Positions 1-7,663 of a stretch of 32,092 nt of DNA are shown piece after piece (the first letter of the stretch is position 1; every line of letters starts with the position of its first letter). The stretch is from Methanothrix sp. (lineage in GTDB: Archaea > Halobacteriota > Methanosarcinia > Methanotrichales > Methanotrichaceae): NCBI GenBank assembly GCA_026394565.1, contig JAPKYA010000029.1:1-32092 (forward strand), in the 5' to 3' direction. The notes under the pieces were generated by a model, which saw only the letters and a program-made list of their open reading frames with translations, was not told the DNA's origin and made no database searches. Made by a program: the position numbers and the translations under genes.

Positions 1-100
1 TCAAAACAGTCGGCATTCTGGTGCGATACGTCCTGCCCTATACTTCCACTCACATATTAATGCTAGATACTACTACTATTTATAATTTTACTATATTGGC

Positions 101-415
101 TCAGTTTAAATCTATATCCACACGATATTGAGCATGTTCATCAATAGCAACAAGTACGCAACATGTGCCGTTGCGAACATATTCATAATGCTCCTTCTTC
201 GGACTGCCAGGTTTCATAGGTACAGGCACTAAAACATCGCCGATCAGTTGGCAAGGCCTCTCGTCGAAACAGACCATCGGATGCCTTGGATCATGTGGCT
301 GCTCATATAGAGTCAATACATTTTCCATGTTCCAGATATATTCGCTTGTCATGCTCCCTATGCACCATCGCTGTTTGAGCCATGGCTTTATCTCATTTTT
401 TTTAATGCTCTGCAA
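101..415 (-). pseudogene. IS630 family transposase, truncated DDE half (orfB)
   Basis: This continues orfA after a presumed -1 frameshift and has no convincing start of its own (the frame opens with TTG at 415). It contains the first catalytic aspartate in the context HPMVCFDERPCQLIGD and the family-typical stretch PMKPGSPKKEHYEYVRNGTC. After VAIDEHAQYRV the sequence changes to DIDLN and stops. The conserved regions with the second Asp (QDN) and the Glu are gone. It is best read as a decayed transposase fragment broken by a deletion or another insertion near position 118. Confidence 0.75.
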
Positions 416-822
416 ACGCTCATTCCTGAGATAGAGTCAACTTCCCCCAGCTCAACAAGCTTGTCAGCCAATAAATTCATCGTCCATCTCGATCTTCCTT
501 CCGGCGGATTTGAGCAAGCAAGGCCAGTCAGTTTAGCTTCAACTCGCGCATCTATCTTTGGAGGCGCACCACTACGAGGTTTTTCTGTTAATGCAAATTC
601 CAGACCACCCTCGCAGTATCTCTTTCTTATCCTCACGGTTGTCGTTCTGCTCACCTTTAAGGCATTTCCGATCTCAGCATCGGATTGACCTTCGTCGGCC
701 AGGAGCAGTATTCTTGCACGAGTCAAGCTTCTTGCGGACGATTCTCCATAACGGATGTACCGATTCAGCCCGTCTCGTTCTTCCTCGTTCAATTTCACAC
801 AGAATACTGTTTTTCTTGCCAT
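388..822 (-). CDS. IS630 family transposase, N-terminal half (orfA)
   Basis: This 144-residue product contains the helix-turn-helix region of IS630/Tc1-mariner-type transposases: a run with ARILLLADEGQSDAEIG, then VSRTTTVRIRKRY, then the family-typical GLEFALTEKPRSGAP. It would bind the element's ends. The frame stops at 388, 28 bases inside the next frame (101-415). The overlap holds eight consecutive A on the minus strand (403 down to 396). A -1 slip on A-AAA-AAA would join ...RALKK to NEIKPWLKQRW, which is how a continuous IS630 transposase would read. The ATG at 822 is the family-like start. Because the catalytic half is truncated, the gene is probably non-functional for transposition. 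Confidence 0.8.
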   Translation of the reverse strand: MARKTVFCVKLNEEERDGLNRYIRYGESSARSLTRARILLLADEGQSDAEIGNALKVSRTTTVRIRKRYCEGGLEFALTEKPRSGAPPKIDARVEAKLTGLACSNPPEGRSRWTMNLLADKLVELGEVDSISGMSVCRALKKMR

Positions 823-1520
823 AATCTATATTATGGACATTTTATAAGATTTAATACTTTCGTTATGGTGCACTAGTTCAATGCGATTGTATAAAAATTT
901 ATCTAAGGAGCTTCCATTGAAATTTAGCTTTTCTTTTTGATCCACGCAAGTTATACCTGGTCGATTATATAACATTTCAGGCCTGCTTAAAAGCACTAGA
1001 TATTTTTATAAACATGTTCCCGACCTCATAAGGTCTCTGGTGTTGCGCGGAGGATTCTATAGCGCTTTTCTGATTTCGCTGATGCCGGTAATTCGATAAC
1101 GGGCAATTGTCGAAAATTCATTCCATAACGTATAGAATGGTCAGATAGCAAAAGTAATTTAGGTCTTGTCTGGAGTGGGATGAAGAAAGATGTAATCTTT
1201 GCAGGTTATACGTACTTAAAGAACCAAAATAGCCGGTGTATTGCGGTTTAGCCCTGACGCAGGGACAAGAAGCCGCAAGATCCCGCAGGGCGCTTTCATC
1301 GCACTGCCCCGTTCTTGACCCCAGGCCAGGCATCTTCGTCCATCCTCTGCCCGCGAGGCGCGTGTGCTTGGCCGCCGTCCGGGCTGATCAGGGCTGCAGG
1401 ATCTCACGCGAAGGCGCGAAGACGCGAAGTCACGATGAGAGAAGGACATCTCTTGAACGAAATTCTGGAACCTAAGTTGCAGGAAAAGAGTTTATTGCCA
1501 AGAGCCCAGAGCCAATAGCC
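823..1520. other. Intergenic region, about 700 bases, no supported gene
   Basis: I see no convincing coding region. The left part is AT-rich and holds two TATA-like elements on the plus strand, near 962-972 (gattatataac) and 1000-1013 (around tttttataaac). Either could drive a leader or an unannotated small RNA, but nothing shows that. The right part from about 1215 turns GC-rich. Open frames there (for example 1236-1475 on plus) are low-complexity, Arg-rich and lack family features, so I read them as chance. Three copies of a heptamer lie at 1407-1429. Confidence 0.5.
1407..1429. repeat. Three tandem-spaced copies of cgcgaag
   Basis: The heptamer cgcgaag occurs at 1407-1413, 1415-1421 and 1423-1429, an 8-base period with one variable base. 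It lies about 90 bases upstream of the phosphomevalonate dehydratase large-subunit gene. It could be a dispersed intergenic repeat; a regulatory role is not indicated. Confidence 0.6.
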
Positions 1521-2693
1521 ATGTACCTGTCCCGTGAGGAAGAAGGCATTTATCAGGGCGAGCAAGGCGAGACCCTGCGCCGCATGATGGAGATCCTTGT
1601 GGCGCTGGGCGACATTTACGGCGCAGAGAAGCTCGTGCCCGTGAGATCGGTGCAGATCGCGGGAGTATCCTACAAGAACATCGGCGAAGCGGGCCTGGAG
1701 TGGATCTCCGACCTGCAGGGCAAAGTGATGGTGCCCAGCATCCTCAACCCGGCGGGCATGGACCTGTGCCGCTGGAAGGAGATGGGCATTGGGGAAGAAT
1801 TTGCCCGTAAGCAGCAGCAGACCATCGAAGCCTATCGAAAACTGGGCGTCACCATCGACTGTACCTGCACTCCTTATCAGATTTATGACGGCCTGGCCGC
1901 CAAAGGCGATCACCTGGCCTGGAGCGAGTCCTCCGCCGTCTCCTACGCCAATTCAGTGATCGGGGCTTGCACCAATCGCGAGGGGGGGCCGTCTGCTCTG
2001 GCGGCGGCGCTGGTGGGAAAGACGGCTCTTTACGGCTACCATCTGGATGAGAATCGACTGCCTACCCACCTGGTGGAGGTTCGGGCGGATCTGAGGGGCT
2101 CGGACTACGGGGCTCTGGGATTTTTGGTGGGCAGAATCGTCAAGGACGGCGTGCCCTTTTTCCGGCTGCCGGGCCGCCGGCCCGCCCCGGATGAGCTCAA
2201 GGCCCTGGGCGCGGCCATGGCTGCCAGCGGCTCCGTGGCCCTTTACTACGTAGAAAATGTCACGCCTAAGCCGCCCGGCCCCTGGCGGGTGGAGGAGAAG
2301 ATCGGTTTCGACAGAAAGGAGATCGATGAGGTCTATGCGAAGTATCCGGGAAGCGGTGCGGACGTGGTGGCTCTAGGCTGCCCCCACTGCTCGGCTGAGG
2401 AGCTGGAGAAGATTGCTGGGCTGCTACGGGGCGAAAAGGTGCAAAAGGAGCTATGGGTCTGCACCGCCCGCAAAATCGCAGATCTGCATCCCCATCTGGT
2501 GGCGGCCATTGAGGAGAGCGGGGCGCAGGTCTTTTGCGATACCTGCATGGTCGTCTCTCCTGCTACGGAACGCTTTGGTAAGATGATGGTTAATTCCGGC
2601 AAGGCGCTGGTCTACCTGCCCGGATTGGCCGGCGTTCAAGCTGGTCTTGGAAGTCTGGAAGAGTGCATTGATGTAGCTCTGGGGGGGCGGTAA
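1521..2693 (+). CDS. Aconitase X large subunit: phosphomevalonate dehydratase large subunit
   Basis: The 390-residue product is the catalytic, iron-sulfur-binding subunit of the aconitase-X (formerly DUF521) family. In archaea the two-subunit form dehydrates (R)-5-phosphomevalonate to trans-anhydromevalonate 5-phosphate in the archaeal mevalonate route to isoprenoid lipids. Visible family features are SVQIAGVSYKNIGEAGLEW near residue 43, LNPAGMD near 75, CTCTPYQ (Cys114, Cys116), SYANSVIGACTNREGGPSA (Cys150), PHC near 290 and CDTCMVV (339-345). Several of these Cys are candidate cluster ligands. The small subunit follows after two bases, so the pair is one operon. The start is fixed: an in-frame stop lies at 1473-1475 with no other ATG between, although no strong Shine-Dalgarno is seen. 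Bacterial relatives act on hydroxyproline-derived substrates; the archaeal context favours phosphomevalonate. Confidence 0.9.
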   Translation: MYLSREEEGIYQGEQGETLRRMMEILVALGDIYGAEKLVPVRSVQIAGVSYKNIGEAGLEWISDLQGKVMVPSILNPAGMDLCRWKEMGIGEEFARKQQQTIEAYRKLGVTIDCTCTPYQIYDGLAAKGDHLAWSESSAVSYANSVIGACTNREGGPSALAAALVGKTALYGYHLDENRLPTHLVEVRADLRGSDYGALGFLVGRIVKDGVPFFRLPGRRPAPDELKALGAAMAASGSVALYYVENVTPKPPGPWRVEEKIGFDRKEIDEVYAKYPGSGADVVALGCPHCSAEELEKIAGLLRGEKVQKELWVCTARKIADLHPHLVAAIEESGAQVFCDTCMVVSPATERFGKMMVNSGKALVYLPGLAGVQAGLGSLEECIDVALGGR

Positions 2694-2695
2694 GA

Positions 2696-3106
2696 ATGGA
2701 GATAAAATGCCACAAAGTTGCCTCCGGTCAGGCCAGTGGCCCGGCTCTGGTGACAAAGGATGCCATCTCATTTTTGGGCAATGTCGATGCAAAGACGGGC
2801 ATGGTAGTCGATCCGGCGCACGAGCTTTTCGGCCAGTGCATCGCCAGAAAGGTGCTCATCTTTCCCGGTGGCAAGGGCTCCACGGTGGGCTCCTACGTCA
2901 TCTATCAGCTTAAAAAGAGAGATCTTGCGCCCGTGGCCATGATCAATATCCGCTCCGAGCCCATTGTGGCGATAGGAGCCATCATCAGCGGCATTCCCCT
3001 GGTGGACAGAGTGACGGAGGAGATTTTGCGGGTAAAGAACGGCACTTTTGTCGAGGTCGATGCCGACCTGGGGGTCATAAAGATATCCCAGTCGATTGCA
3101 AAGTGA
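2696..3106 (+). CDS. Aconitase X small (swivel) subunit: phosphomevalonate dehydratase small subunit
   Basis: This 136-residue protein is the DUF126/swivel-domain partner of the large subunit just upstream. Family features are KVASGQASGPALVT at the N terminus, FLGNVDAKTG near residue 27, then FPGGKGSTVGSYVIYQL and INIRSEPIVAIGAIISGIPLVD. It closes over the active site of the large chain. The ATG lies two bases after the large-subunit stop and is preceded by gggggcgg, a possible ribosome-binding site inside the upstream gene. The last 213 bases (2894-3106) recur as a decayed copy at about 6016-6249, beyond the oppositely oriented macro/KAP gene pair. Confidence 0.9.
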   Translation: MEIKCHKVASGQASGPALVTKDAISFLGNVDAKTGMVVDPAHELFGQCIARKVLIFPGGKGSTVGSYVIYQLKKRDLAPVAMINIRSEPIVAIGAIISGIPLVDRVTEEILRVKNGTFVEVDADLGVIKISQSIAK

Positions 3107-3135
3107 AAAGGACATGAAATATTCAAGTCGCTCTC

Positions 3136-5463
3136 CTATCGACCTGTTCTGCTCAAAAAAATATAATCTGATAATTTTTCTTTTGGATATTGTCCTAATA
3201 GTTCGATCAAATCTGAAGATTCTTGAACATTCTTAGAATTAAAATACCCAGGTAATTTATCATTCTTAAAGCGACTCATGAACTCCTCATCATAGATAAT
3301 CGCTTGGATTAACTCTGGCCATTGCAGGGAAATTACTGCCCATTTTGCCAATAGATCCAATTGAATATTATTTTCCTTCAGCAACATCCTGCGATCCGCT
3401 ATATAAGATTGCAGTTTAAATAAATTTATAAATCTCTTGACTTTCCTCGGATTCGAATCAAGATATTTTAATACTCCGCTAATTGCCTTTTCTACTTCCA
3501 CTGAGTTCTCCCAGGAATTCGCGAACGCCCTTTTGCGGGCCTCTTCCTTGATGGATGAATCGGTATCTGGCATTGATTTCTCTGCCGCGTCATTAGCTCT
3601 CTCCCTGGATTTTCCTTCGCGTATCTTTTGTTCCAGATATTCGGTGTATTCTTGTATCTTCTTCTCGTTTTTCTCCGGTTGATTCGTCATTTCGGGCTTG
3701 TCTGGTCTTCTTCGAATAGAATCCGCATAGAATTCCATCAACTTTTCATCTATCTTGGGAATGAAGAATTTTATCTGAATGATCTTCTCCAGGAATCGCT
3801 GTCCTAACAAGTAGCCGGTTGAATCTCCTGATTCTTTGTAGCAATCTTTCAATTTTTCATATTTGGCCTCTATGCTGCTGGCAACTGCTTTGCCATCCAT
3901 CCCGAGGATAAAGACGCAATTCTTCGCATCCAATAAGAGATTTATAGCCTCAATAATATCGGCAGATTGTGGAGGCGTGCACCGATCAAGGTCATCGATG
4001 AACACCACGAGGGGATAATCCGTTTTTTCGTATATCATTAGCTTTTCTTCTTGCTTATGATCTGAAGACCATAGCTGCTTGAGGCGGGCCATTGAGAATG
4101 GCGAAGGAGCTTCGTTTTCTATCTCTGCTACGAATTCATAATCACTAATGCCTTCGCCTTTCAATACCACTTTGGTTCTTTTATTGTTAAGTCTTAGATA
4201 AATGGATTTTTTATCTTTAGATGCTTTGATGGTCCTATTATCATCGATCTTTTCAAATTTTGCAGAATATATCCAATCAATCTGACGTTTCTGCCACAGG
4301 AAATCAATGAGTTTATCGTTATCCGTTCCGGGAACCCCATCCCAACTGAAAACGCACCTTCTTCTTACTATCATATTCACTACGCGATTAAATTCTTTGC
4401 TGAAATTTGCGAGGAATCCAATTCTTTGCTCATAGTCATTCTTTTGAATATATCTATCCATTTTTAAATCTAAAGGTCCAAGAAAATCTTTAAAAAATGT
4501 AACTCCTAATATAAACAGAAGAATAACATAAGCTAAGCCCTTTTGGTTGACCAATTTTTCATAATTAAGATCTACAATGATGTTATTTCCAAACATTAAT
4601 TGCAGGGATTGATAATGCAGAATTGTGAGGAGAATCAAACCAAGTATAATTAAAAGGATAATTTCTATAATAAGCAATGCAATCATCTTTTTATTAATTT
4701 TCTGTAGATAAAAAAGGAATCTTTCCCGGAGTCCAATTTTGGAAGATGTCTGTGAGAGGATTTCTAGAACCAATGCTGACCACAATGATTCCTCTTGATC
4801 ATATTTCCATGCGTTAAACCATACTGTAGGATAGCTTGATTTCAAACGGTCCTTGATCATCCCCATTAACGTTGATTTTCCCATTCCCCATGCTGCATCG
4901 ATACCTATTATGAGTGGTTCACTTGAACTCTTATTCCTGATAAAATCAGTAAATGCGTCAGCATAATCCGAAAACTTAAGGAGATCTATTTCAGCAGTAT
5001 CCGCTAACAGTCGCGCTGCAATGGAGATTTCAGATCCGCCTGAATAGAGCTTGCGGCCACGATCGGTTAAGATCTTATCAATTGGTGCTTTGAGCTCTTC
5101 GATAAGTGGCTGAAAGATTTCGAGATCTATCAGCTGCGTGCGAAAGTCTTTGTCCAGCAAACACAAGCCAATGATAGCCAAACGACCGTCAAGCATAGGC
5201 AATGCTATCGAACTCTCGCTTCCTTGACTGGACTGGGTCGGCTCTTTATCGCTGGAAAATATGAAGAGCGTCTGGATATCATTAATCCAATCCATTGCCA
5301 GCCTTTTTTCATGAGTATCTTTTAGTTTTATATTGGCAACTCTGCCTCTTGCATAATCGGTGGCATGCTGGCTAAAGATCGCCTTGGCCAGGTCGACAGC
5401 GGTAATCTCTTTGCTTTGCCCCAGCTTTTCAATTGCATTTATGACGGACGAGCTCATCTTCAT
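3136..5463 (-). CDS. KAP family P-loop NTPase, membrane-associated
   Basis: The 775-residue protein has the KAP NTPase layout. A Walker A lies at about 187-198 (GIDAAWGMGKST), followed by the KAP-typical WFNAWKYD at 215-222. Two hydrophobic segments (about 260-283 and 309-325) are inserted between Walker A and B, as is common in KAP proteins. Walker B follows at about 485-495 (LVVFIDDLDRC). Residues 1-180 form an N-terminal region I cannot assign; the C-terminal third is charged and helical. KAP NTPases are membrane-tethered ATPases, and several prokaryotic ones act in phage or plasmid exclusion. The gene overlaps the upstream macro-like gene by ATGA (5460-5463), so translation is coupled. 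Base composition is visibly more AT-rich than the flanking metabolic genes, which suggests acquisition. Role in defence is inference. Confidence 0.88.
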   Translation of the reverse strand: MKMSSSVINAIEKLGQSKEITAVDLAKAIFSQHATDYARGRVANIKLKDTHEKRLAMDWINDIQTLFIFSSDKEPTQSSQGSESSIALPMLDGRLAIIGLCLLDKDFRTQLIDLEIFQPLIEELKAPIDKILTDRGRKLYSGGSEISIAARLLADTAEIDLLKFSDYADAFTDFIRNKSSSEPLIIGIDAAWGMGKSTLMGMIKDRLKSSYPTVWFNAWKYDQEESLWSALVLEILSQTSSKIGLRERFLFYLQKINKKMIALLIIEIILLIILGLILLTILHYQSLQLMFGNNIIVDLNYEKLVNQKGLAYVILLFILGVTFFKDFLGPLDLKMDRYIQKNDYEQRIGFLANFSKEFNRVVNMIVRRRCVFSWDGVPGTDNDKLIDFLWQKRQIDWIYSAKFEKIDDNRTIKASKDKKSIYLRLNNKRTKVVLKGEGISDYEFVAEIENEAPSPFSMARLKQLWSSDHKQEEKLMIYEKTDYPLVVFIDDLDRCTPPQSADIIEAINLLLDAKNCVFILGMDGKAVASSIEAKYEKLKDCYKESGDSTGYLLGQRFLEKIIQIKFFIPKIDEKLMEFYADSIRRRPDKPEMTNQPEKNEKKIQEYTEYLEQKIREGKSRERANDAAEKSMPDTDSSIKEEARKRAFANSWENSVEVEKAISGVLKYLDSNPRKVKRFINLFKLQSYIADRRMLLKENNIQLDLLAKWAVISLQWPELIQAIIYDEEFMSRFKNDKLPGYFNSKNVQESSDLIELLGQYPKEKLSDYIFLSRTGR

Positions 5464-5969
5464 TTCAATGTCCCTCCATCATTATTCCATCTCATTGATT
5501 CTAGATCTCTGAACATCTCTGCCTGCATAACGCTTATCGTGAGCATGGCTCTGGAATTTGCGGATGACTTGAAGGATTCTGATAAGGCCCTGTAAGCTAT
5601 CTCAATAGGCAATTTCCCATCATCAGTACCGAGAAGCGGGGCTGATACTCTTAATATTGATGGATTTTTATTCGTGAATTCTCCAAGGCTATTTCCTATT
5701 GTCTTTATCACTTCCGCAGTTGTAGGAGAGTCGTCGCCGCTTACCGTAGCTGCAAACGCTATATATTTTGCAGTAAGCATTTTATTATCATATGGCAAAA
5801 ATACAACTTTTCCAAGCGCGTATTGCCCTTTTGGAACTGAAATCTTATATTGTTCAAGCCTTTCAGCCACGAAATGCGTTACCTCGCCGTATGTATCGCA
5901 TGGCAATACAATCAAATCTGATTGGTCTTCAAATGAGTCACCCCGTCGAAATATAACAATGGGTGCCAT
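5460..5969 (-). CDS. Macro-domain-like protein, partner of the KAP NTPase
   Basis: This 169-residue protein begins MAPIVIFRRGDSFEDQSDLI. It carries a stretch near residue 110 (RVSAPLLGTDDGKLPIEIAYRAL) that resembles the nucleotide-binding loop of macro domains (PLLGTGxGGLxxE). The early strand DLIVLPCDTYGEV would match the macro 'DxIVNxAN' strand, but the Asn residues are absent, so ADP-ribose binding is uncertain. It lies directly upstream of the KAP gene with a four-base overlap, and the two are clearly one operon. An AT-rich TATA-like string (5975-5984) sits only a few bases upstream of the ATG, close for a normal promoter. Macro-like sensors of NAD-derived signals are common in conflict systems. 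A specific function cannot be stated. Confidence 0.65.
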   Translation of the reverse strand: MAPIVIFRRGDSFEDQSDLIVLPCDTYGEVTHFVAERLEQYKISVPKGQYALGKVVFLPYDNKMLTAKYIAFAATVSGDDSPTTAEVIKTIGNSLGEFTNKNPSILRVSAPLLGTDDGKLPIEIAYRALSESFKSSANSRAMLTISVMQAEMFRDLESMRWNNDGGTLK

Positions 5970-6015
5970 TAATCATTATATATCATCTATTGCATATAGC
6001 AATTTTGGTTGATTG

Positions 6016-6249
6016 CGTGCGACTATGTGATCTATCCGCTCAGGAAGGAGGTCTATTGCGCCTGTCGCCATGATCAACATCCGCTCCGAGCCCATTGTGG
6101 CGGTAGGGGCCATCATCATCTGCATTCCCCTGGTGGACGGAGTAGCGAAGGAGATTTTGCGGGTAAAGGACGGCACTTTGATCGAGGTCGATGCTGATCA
6201 GGGGCGGATCAGGATTTCCGAGCCGATTGGACCGGCGGAAAGCCGCTAA
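6016..6249 (+). pseudogene. Decayed second copy of the 3' end of the phosphomevalonate dehydratase small-subunit gene
   Basis: From about 6024 the plus strand aligns with 2894-3106. It first reads DYVIYPLRKEV (compare SYVIYQLKKRD). A one-base insertion before 6058 shifts the frame, and it then reads PVAMINIRSEPIVAVGAI and so on to a TAA at 6247-6249. By hand alignment 12 of 120 bases differ from the intact copy over the segment starting at 2941. The N-terminal part of the gene is absent and there is no usable start, so this is not a functional subunit. It lies immediately beyond the start of the macro/KAP operon. The two tails therefore bracket that cassette as a direct repeat. T-rich sequence after the stop (6250-6275) resembles an archaeal terminator. 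Confidence 0.85.
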
Positions 6250-6296
6250 CAGCTTTTTCGTTTTTCTCCCGCTTTTCTTTCGCACCACCCCCAGCT

Positions 6297-7661
6297 CTAG
6301 TACCCCTTCTCCGTCCTGGTCATATTGTTGTAGAACTTGAACTTGTCTTTGTCCTTGTCCTGCATCAAGACATAGCCGATCTTTCTGTCATCCACGTGCT
6401 CTGCATACTCCTCTTTGGCGTCGTCCCGGCAGGAGGGGCAAGCGCCGCGAGGAATGGAGACGCAAAAGGCGCTGTTCAAAATGCCGTAGCCGCGCTGGGC
6501 CGATGTGGAAATGGTCATGTAGCCGGCGCAGTCCGGGCAGAGGCGAACTACCTCTTCCTGGTCCTCGTTGATCATGTCCGTGTCGTAGAAGACGCGCTTC
6601 TTGCGGCGGTAGAAGTCGCCCAAGCCATCCAGCGCCTGCGCTACCAGTTCGTCCCTCTGCTCCCAGATCTTTTGCACTTGCCCCACGGTGTGCTCGATCT
6701 CTCGCTTCATCTCCACCGATTGGACGAAGCGACCGGGCACATAGTCCGGCTCCCTGACATGCGAATAATCCAGCCCGGCCATGGCCTGGATGATGCCCGT
6801 GTTCACGTAGGGCAGGGCCGTCTCCACGGCGTAGCCTCCCTCCAGGACGCACAGGTCGGGAGCCAGCTTTTCATTGAGCCGGGCGTAGCCGTTGGCAGAG
6901 AAGCGCATGTTGGCCAGCGGATCGGTGTAGTGGTTGTCCTGGCCGGCCGAGTTCAGGATCAAATCTGGCTTGAACTCATCCAAGACGGGCAGAATGAGGT
7001 TATCCAAAACGTAGTGAATGCCCTCGTCCGTGGTACCGGGCGGCAGGGGGACGTTCAGGGTGCGGGCCAGCGCCTGCGGTCCGCCCATTTCGTTCACAAA
7101 GCCCGAGCCGGGATAGAGGGTGTGACCGTCCTGATGGAAGGATAGGCAGAGCACATCCGGGTCGTGCCAGAAGATCTCCTGGGTTCCGTCGCCGTGGTGC
7201 ACATCGGTATCGATGACGGCGATCCTCTTATGGCCGTACTTGGTTCTCAGGTACTCGACCAGGATGGCCATGTTGTTGATATTGCAAAAGCCGCGATTGC
7301 CGTGCACCACACGCATGCTGTGGTGGCCCGGCGGCCTGACCAGCGCAAAGCCGTTTCGAATCTCGCCCTTCTCCAGGGCATCGGCCAGAGTCAGAGTGCT
7401 GCCGGCAGCGATGAGGTGCGCCTGTGTCACCTGCGTCTCCACGTCGGGTACGCAGAAATGGGCGCGAGCGACGTCCTTTTTCTCGGCCAGGCGGGGCTTG
7501 TACTCCTCGATTGAGGGAAGGTCCATCAGCCCCTCCTCGAAGATCTGGTCGCGGGTGTAGAGCAGCCGCTCCTCTCGCTCCGGGTGAGTGGGCGAGATGG
7601 CCCAGTCGAAGGCAGGGAAGAAGATGAGGCCCGTCTTGCCGGACTTGCCTTTGGAGGACAT
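6297..7661 (-). CDS. Histone deacetylase family hydrolase with C-terminal zinc-ribbon-like tail
   Basis: The 454-residue protein belongs to the HDAC/acetoin-utilisation/acetylpolyamine amidohydrolase superfamily of zinc-dependent deacylases. It shows VRPPGHHS (charge-relay His113-His114), the metal motif DTDVHHGDG (Asp153, His155), SAGQDNHYTDPL (Asp242 as third ligand) and LEGGY (Tyr277). After the catalytic domain there is a tail with CPDC and CPSC pairs (Cys376/379, 409/412), likely a zinc ribbon. The start chosen is the ATG at 7661. A strong GGAGGTG lies six bases upstream of it, and an in-frame GTG at 7670 falls inside that ribosome-binding site. The stop of the hydantoinase-like gene is two bases upstream, so the two are co-translated. 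The substrate is unknown: a histone, another acyl-lysine or an acylated small molecule are all possible. Confidence 0.88.
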   Translation of the reverse strand: MSSKGKSGKTGLIFFPAFDWAISPTHPEREERLLYTRDQIFEEGLMDLPSIEEYKPRLAEKKDVARAHFCVPDVETQVTQAHLIAAGSTLTLADALEKGEIRNGFALVRPPGHHSMRVVHGNRGFCNINNMAILVEYLRTKYGHKRIAVIDTDVHHGDGTQEIFWHDPDVLCLSFHQDGHTLYPGSGFVNEMGGPQALARTLNVPLPPGTTDEGIHYVLDNLILPVLDEFKPDLILNSAGQDNHYTDPLANMRFSANGYARLNEKLAPDLCVLEGGYAVETALPYVNTGIIQAMAGLDYSHVREPDYVPGRFVQSVEMKREIEHTVGQVQKIWEQRDELVAQALDGLGDFYRRKKRVFYDTDMINEDQEEVVRLCPDCAGYMTISTSAQRGYGILNSAFCVSIPRGACPSCRDDAKEEYAEHVDDRKIGYVLMQDKDKDKFKFYNNMTRTEKGY

Positions 7662-7663
7662 TT

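Larger units (their letters stand above)
101..822 (-). mobile_element. IS630-family insertion sequence remnant
   Basis: Two overlapping reading frames on the minus strand together read as an IS630-type transposase: an N-terminal helix-turn-helix half and the start of the DDE catalytic half. The homology stops abruptly near position 118, just after the residues AIDEHAQYRV. The second catalytic Asp and the final Glu of the family are therefore missing, and the element cannot encode a full transposase here. I could not identify terminal inverted repeats at either side. Positions 1-100 show no feature I recognise. Confidence 0.8.

Noticed and set aside
1236..1475. 79-residue open frame on plus upstream of the phosphomevalonate dehydratase genes
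   Set aside because: Arg/Ser-rich, low-complexity translation of a GC-rich repeat-like stretch. No ribosome-binding site or family feature.
1404..1913. 169-residue minus-strand frame
   Set aside because: Antisense to the phosphomevalonate dehydratase large subunit, which has clear family motifs.
6388..7560. Several frames over the HDAC-like gene, including 249 residues on plus
   Set aside because: Shadows of a gene with intact zinc-ligand motifs.
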